A stretch of DNA of 64,000 nucleotides, taken from contig CADEDU010000003.1 of the NCBI GenBank assembly GCA_902826155.1, positions 79,869 to 143,868 of the forward strand, read 5' to 3'. The DNA comes from an uncultured beta proteobacterium. GTDB lineage: Bacteria; Pseudomonadota; Gammaproteobacteria; Burkholderiales; SG8-39. Each line of letters opens with the position of its first letter. The stretch's first letter is position 1. Both the position numbers and the translations under genes were made by a program. The notes beneath the pieces were generated by a model that saw nothing but the letters and a program-made list of their open reading frames with translations, was not told the origin of the DNA and ran no database searches. Of this stretch, positions 60,380 through 64,000 are shown piece after piece.

Positions 60380-61369
60380 ATGCAAACACGTCGTACGCTG
60401 CTCCTGACCGGCGCAGCCAGTCTGCTTTGTCTCGGCGCTGCGCCATTCAAAACCGTTCAGGCCCAGGCAATCGAGCGACCGGCACGCGTCATCGTCGGCT
60501 TTCCTCCTGGTGGATCGGCGGATGTGATCGCACGCCACCTCGCCGACTGGTTGCGCGGCCGCTACGCAAGCTCGGTGATTGTCGATAACAAACCGGGCGC
60601 GGGCGGGCGCCTCGGCGTCGAGGCCGCGAAGAACGGGCCTGCCGACGGCAGCACGATTCTGGTCACGCCCAATCCGATGATCACGATCTACCCGCACCTC
60701 TACAAACAGCTCTCCTACGACCCGCTGCGCGATCTCACGCCGGTCACGACGCTGGGCCGATTTCCGCTGCTGCTGGTAGCGGGCCCGGCCATGCCGGTCG
60801 AAGTACAGACCACTGCAGACCTCGTCGGTTGGGTGAAGGCCAATCCAGGCAAAGCATCGTTCGGCTCTTCGGCTACTGGGTCCACCCAGCATTTCCTCGG
60901 CGCGATGTTCGCCAAGTCGGCCGGCATCGAGCTGGAGCATGTCGGCTACAAAGGTGGAGGACTGGCGATGCAGAACCTGCTCGGCGGTCAACTGCCGTTG
61001 ATGGTCGGCACGCCGGCAAACGTCATGCCGCACGTCAAATCCGGCAAGCTGCGCGCCATCGCTTCCAGCGGCATGCAACGCTCATTGCAGCTGCCGGACG
61101 TACTGACGTTCAAGGAGGCGGGTTACGCCGAACTCGATGTGCAGGACTGGTTCGGCGTGTTCGTGCCGACGGGCACGCCGCGCGAGATCGTCGCCCGGTT
61201 GAATCAGACGACGCGCGACATGCTGAGTGCGAGCGAGACGCGGCAGGCGTTCGCAAAGTTGATGATCGATCCCGGGGGAGAATCGCCGCAGGAATGCGAG
61301 CAACTGGTGACGGCAGAGCATCGCATGTGGGGCCCGATCGTGAAGAACTCGGGGTTCACGGCGGATTGA
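60380..61369 (+). CDS. Bug/TctC family periplasmic receptor with RR signal
   Basis: A 329-residue receptor. ATG 60380 follows GAGGAGGG at 60366-60373. The signal has RRTLLLTGAASLLCLGAAPF, possibly Tat-type. The mature start is IERPARVIVGFPPGGSADV; VDNKPGAGGRLG and VGYKGGGLA follow. Its 5' flank holds the relic LysR leader, suggesting a former divergent LysR at 90 bp. Confidence 0.92.
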   Translation: MQTRRTLLLTGAASLLCLGAAPFKTVQAQAIERPARVIVGFPPGGSADVIARHLADWLRGRYASSVIVDNKPGAGGRLGVEAAKNGPADGSTILVTPNPMITIYPHLYKQLSYDPLRDLTPVTTLGRFPLLLVAGPAMPVEVQTTADLVGWVKANPGKASFGSSATGSTQHFLGAMFAKSAGIELEHVGYKGGGLAMQNLLGGQLPLMVGTPANVMPHVKSGKLRAIASSGMQRSLQLPDVLTFKEAGYAELDVQDWFGVFVPTGTPREIVARLNQTTRDMLSASETRQAFAKLMIDPGGESPQECEQLVTAEHRMWGPIVKNSGFTAD

Positions 61370-62029
61370 CTACAACCTCCCCGCCTTGCGCATCGCCTCG
61401 ATCAATACTTCGGTTAGCGCGCCGACCTTGTCGGGAACACCCTGCGCGCCCGGCGCCGTCGCGTTCGCCGACCAGGTGACCACATTGGTTGCAACCTCGA
61501 CCAGCGTCGTGCTCGCCGAGACGATCGACTCGGGCGCACCGCTTCCGCCGATCGGAATCGAGATGCCGATGCCGCCGAACGAAATACCGCCGCCGCTGCC
61601 GCCCACGCCACCGACACCAACGCCGACTTGCGGGCCACTGTTCGCCGGACCGTAGTACGTCGGGACCACGCGCGTGCTCGCGACGGTGGTCGCGCCGTTC
61701 GCGCGGGCAACGCGCTGGATCGCCTCGGGCGTCGCCTGCTCAGCGACCGGAAACTCCGCGACCTGATAGGCGCGCAGTGGCTTGACGCCGCTCGCGCTCA
61801 GGCGCGTGGCCCAATGGTCCTCGCAGATGCGGCGCAACGACTCGTCGCCGGCCGCGCACATCACCAGCACCGACGCGCCCTTCAACGAACGCGCAGCGTG
61901 ATCCGGACTGTTCCACTCCGATTCGATTCTTGCGGTGGCGCAGCCAAACAGCAGCCCAGCGAGCGTAACCGGGACGAATGTCCGGATTGGTAGGGAAAGC
62001 AGTCGTGTGATCGATTTGGGTCGACGCAT
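61370..62029 (-). CDS. Glycine-rich lipoprotein of unknown function
   Basis: A 219-residue lipoprotein: signal ending in LLFGC (Cys30), then an alpha/beta N-terminal part (GASVLVMCAAGDESLRRICEDHW) resembling DUF4136-type lipoproteins, a Gly-rich segment near residues 130-160 (GVGVGGVGGSGGGISFGGIG) and a beta-rich end. Envelope location is clear, function is not. Convergent with the Bug gene, the stops being adjacent. Confidence 0.78.
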   Translation of the reverse strand: MRRPKSITRLLSLPIRTFVPVTLAGLLFGCATARIESEWNSPDHAARSLKGASVLVMCAAGDESLRRICEDHWATRLSASGVKPLRAYQVAEFPVAEQATPEAIQRVARANGATTVASTRVVPTYYGPANSGPQVGVGVGGVGGSGGGISFGGIGISIPIGGSGAPESIVSASTTLVEVATNVVTWSANATAPGAQGVPDKVGALTEVLIEAMRKAGRL

Positions 62030-62109
62030 GGGATCGCAAACGTGGGCAGCTCACAGCTCCGCAGGATACGTCACACCGCGAACGGCCGGTTATCAAACGA
62101 AGTCTGTGG

Positions 62110-63282
62110 TCAGCGGACGACGAGGACGCGACCCGCCGACAGTTCCCGAAGAAATGCGTGCAAAGGCAAGACGCGAATCGGGCCGACCTTCAGGGGTTGC
62201 GACCCCAGATAGACGCCCCACGCGGCGCTGATCACACCGGCCGAGTGAAGATCGGCAAGCGCGCGACTGAACTCAGGTCGCCAACGGGTGCTCGCCTTGA
62301 CTTCGATGCCGATCGAATGCCGCGCACGTGTCCAGATGAAATCGACTTCAGTTCCCGACGGCGTCCGATAGTAGGACAGCTCTCCGCCACAGTCTCCGTA
62401 TGCGATCTGCGCACGCAATTCATGCAGGATCAGCGTCTCGAGCAGCGCGCCGCGTTCGGCCGGTTCCAGCGGCTCGCGCAAACGTCGGGCGAGCGCCCGC
62501 ACCACGCCTGGATCGAACAGATAGAACTTCGGATGCTGCGCTTCCTTCACTTTCGCGCGCGGGCGCCATGCCGGCAGCCATGTGCCCAGCAATGTGTCGG
62601 TGAGGACCTCGAAATAGCCCTGCACCGTAGGGCGTGCCACCGCTGCGTCGCGCGAAAGCGCCGCCACGTTGGTCACCTGCGCATTCGCCAATGCAGCGAC
62701 TTCGAGGAATCGCGCAAACGAGTCGAGACTGCGAACCAGCGCCTCCGCACGAATCTCCTGAGCGAAGTAGGTCTCCGCGTAGGCTTCGAGAAGATCGATG
62801 CGCGCGGCCGAACCGCGAGAGCTGCGTACCAGTGGAAGCATGCCGAACCTCAACAGATCGTCGACGTTCGGCTGTTCGCCCAGTTCGCCGACGGTGAGTG
62901 GAAGCATCTGGCGCATCACGACGCGGCCAGCCAGCAGATTGACTTGATCGCGGCGCAGGCGCCTAGCCGATGAACCGGTCAGCGCGAAACGCCAGCGCTG
63001 GGGTGCCTGCGAGAGCGCGTCATGGATTTCGTTCATGAGCGCGGGCAGCTTCTGGATCTCATCGACGACGACCCAGCTACGACGCGGCAACGCTTCGATC
63101 TCGTGCCGGAACTGCTGCGGATCGCGCATGAGCCGCAGCAGCTCGCGGTCAAGCAGCAGGTTGTACCAATGCGCCTTGGGCAGGCTGGCGCGCAGCCAAG
63201 TGGTCTTGCCGGTGCCGCGCGGCCCCAACAACAGAAAGGAACGCGACAGTGGGGTCAGGCTTCTTGTATACATAGCCAGCAT
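62110..63282 (-). CDS. AAA-type ATPase with DUF4143 domain
   Basis: A 390-residue protein of the widespread ATPase/DUF4143 family. Walker A is GPRGTGKTTW near residue 20, Walker B SWVVVDEIQKLP, followed by ALTGSSARRL (sensor 1) and the C-terminal DUF4143 with TVQGYFEVLTDTLLGTWLPAW and KFYLFDPGVVRAL, ending in a nuclease-like ELSYYRTPSGTEVDFIW block. Function of the family is unknown; archaeal-type relatives bind DNA. ATG 63282 lies inside a palindrome, and a second ATG follows at 63273. Confidence 0.9.
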   Translation of the reverse strand: MLAMYTRSLTPLSRSFLLLGPRGTGKTTWLRASLPKAHWYNLLLDRELLRLMRDPQQFRHEIEALPRRSWVVVDEIQKLPALMNEIHDALSQAPQRWRFALTGSSARRLRRDQVNLLAGRVVMRQMLPLTVGELGEQPNVDDLLRFGMLPLVRSSRGSAARIDLLEAYAETYFAQEIRAEALVRSLDSFARFLEVAALANAQVTNVAALSRDAAVARPTVQGYFEVLTDTLLGTWLPAWRPRAKVKEAQHPKFYLFDPGVVRALARRLREPLEPAERGALLETLILHELRAQIAYGDCGGELSYYRTPSGTEVDFIWTRARHSIGIEVKASTRWRPEFSRALADLHSAGVISAAWGVYLGSQPLKVGPIRVLPLHAFLRELSAGRVLVVR

Positions 63283-63303
63283 TTTGACGGTAAAAATGCT
63301 GGC
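63275..63303. promoter_or_regulatory. 11-bp perfect inverted repeat over the ATPase start codon
   Basis: GCCAGCATTTT (63275-63285), 7-bp spacer, AAAATGCTGGC (63293-63303). The ATG of the ATPase gene lies in the left arm. It may be an operator for autorepression or an mRNA hairpin masking the start. Confidence 0.5.
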
Positions 63304-63382
63304 GGTCTATACACATGGACGCACCCGTCCGTCGGGGTGGTTCTCTCCGGATCAGTCTTATCCGACTGCCATGAGGATCGGA

Positions 63383-64000
63383 TCAACGGAACGCGCTGAC
63401 CCGCGCCTTGCCCGCACCATCCCGCCCGCTGCGCTCCAGTTGCGCGGACAGTTCGCCCCAGCGCTTGCGTGCCGCATCGACCGCCGCCAGCTTCACGTGC
63501 CCGAAGCCGCGAATCGTCTCCGGCACCGCGGCGATCGCTACCGCGACCGCGAGATTGTCCGCACTCAGCTTCGGCAGCAGCGCATCGATCAACGCACGGT
63601 ACTCGTCGATCAGTGCGCGCTCCATCCTGCGATCGGCGGTGTGGCCGAACACATCGAACGCCTTACCGCGCAAGCCCTTCAATCGCGCGAGCAGCTGTAA
63701 CGCGTGCCACACCCAGCCGCCGTACTCGGCCTTGACCAGATGGCCCTCGCCGTCTTTCCTGGCAAGGAGCGGCGGCGCCAGATTGAACTTGAGCGTCACC
63801 TCGCCTTCGAACGTGTCCTTGATGCGCTGCTCGAACTCGCCGCTCGTGTAGAGCCGCGCCACCTCGTACTCGTCCTTGATCGCCATCAGTTTGAACAGGC
63901 TCTTCGCCACCGCCTCGGTGAGCTTCGATCCCTTTTCGAGCTTCGCCTCGGCCTCGCGCACCCGCTGCACGAACTGCTCGTAGGTCGTGGCGTAGCGGGC
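63383..64000 (-). CDS. Indolepyruvate/2-oxoacid ferredoxin oxidoreductase, C-terminal end (runs off window)
   Basis: The frame is open from the window edge to the stop at 63383 (205 residues). It matches the C-terminal extra domain (DUF6537-like) of the large fused bacterial indolepyruvate ferredoxin oxidoreductases: YATTYEQFVQRV, KSLFKLMAIKDEYEVARLY, FNLAPPLLARKDGEG, KAFDVFGHTADRRMERALI and IRGFGHVKLAAVDAARKRW. The catalytic TPP parts lie upstream of the window. The enzyme oxidises aryl- or branched 2-oxoacids to acyl-CoA. Confidence 0.88.
   Translation of the reverse strand, partial: ARYATTYEQFVQRVREAEAKLEKGSKLTEAVAKSLFKLMAIKDEYEVARLYTSGEFEQRIKDTFEGEVTLKFNLAPPLLARKDGEGHLVKAEYGGWVWHALQLLARLKGLRGKAFDVFGHTADRRMERALIDEYRALIDALLPKLSADNLAVAVAIAAVPETIRGFGHVKLAAVDAARKRWGELSAQLERSGRDGAGKARVSAFR

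Overview
The window reads as chromosomal DNA of a high-GC betaproteobacterium, most likely a member of the Burkholderiales. The main reasons are six intact Bug/TctC-type periplasmic tricarboxylate-family receptors plus one relic, LysR-Bug divergent pairs, a DUF2868/DUF3482 gene pair, a fused indolepyruvate ferredoxin oxidoreductase and a rich set of acyl-CoA, TRAP and MDR-type catabolic genes. No rRNA, tRNA, CRISPR array, phage or transposase was recognised. Genus cannot be fixed from sequence reading alone.

Layout. 0-5.7 kb: fragment of an ADP-forming acyl-CoA synthetase behind a crotonase, a Bug receptor, an isolated F420-0:glutamate ligase (CofE), and a membrane protein overlapping a Nudix/metallo-beta-lactamase fusion. 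5.8-12.3 kb: a complete tripartite RND efflux operon (MFP, RND pump, outer membrane channel) ending in a VOC gene. 12.5-19.3 kb: D-threonine aldolase-like enzyme, a signal-bearing methyltransferase with a patatin, a second Bug receptor, GlcG and tandem-ABM secreted proteins, and a lectin-like lipoprotein. 19.3-30.2 kb: an aminomethyltransferase plus two phytoene-dehydrogenase-like flavoproteins, AhpD-like protein, EamA exporter, third Bug receptor, ammonium channel, APC permease overlapping a second signal-bearing methyltransferase, and gluconokinase. 30.2-31.4 kb: an accessory patch with a cupin, a relic and dispersed repeats. 31.4-46.7 kb: housekeeping and catabolic genes (class II aldolase, spermidine-synthase-like protein, YdcF, thioesterase, DUF2868/DUF3482 GTPase pair, YfcG, M48 protease with LemA, MDR reductases, two acyl-CoA dehydrogenases, aldo/keto reductase). 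47.0-52.2 kb: an apparent operon joining a TRAP transporter (DctP-Q-M) to a cupin and a CocE/NonD hydrolase.

52.2-61.4 kb is the most interesting part. It is a LysR-Bug island with (i) a deletion scar where the 5' halves of a divergent LysR/Bug pair were lost, (ii) two paralogous LysR-Bug pairs arranged tail to tail as mirror images, (iii) an AbrB-Doc toxin-antitoxin pair, and (iv) a third LysR and Bug separated by an unrecognised cassette of three small membrane-protein genes. That cassette is flanked by a 69-bp direct duplication of the LysR leader, and its promoter region shares spaced sequence blocks with a neighbouring LysR-Bug promoter.

61.4-64 kb holds a lipoprotein, a DUF4143 ATPase with a palindrome over its start codon, and the C-terminal end of indolepyruvate ferredoxin oxidoreductase running off the window. 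The overall theme is uptake and degradation of organic acids and acyl-CoA intermediates, with local LysR control and many small recombination scars.
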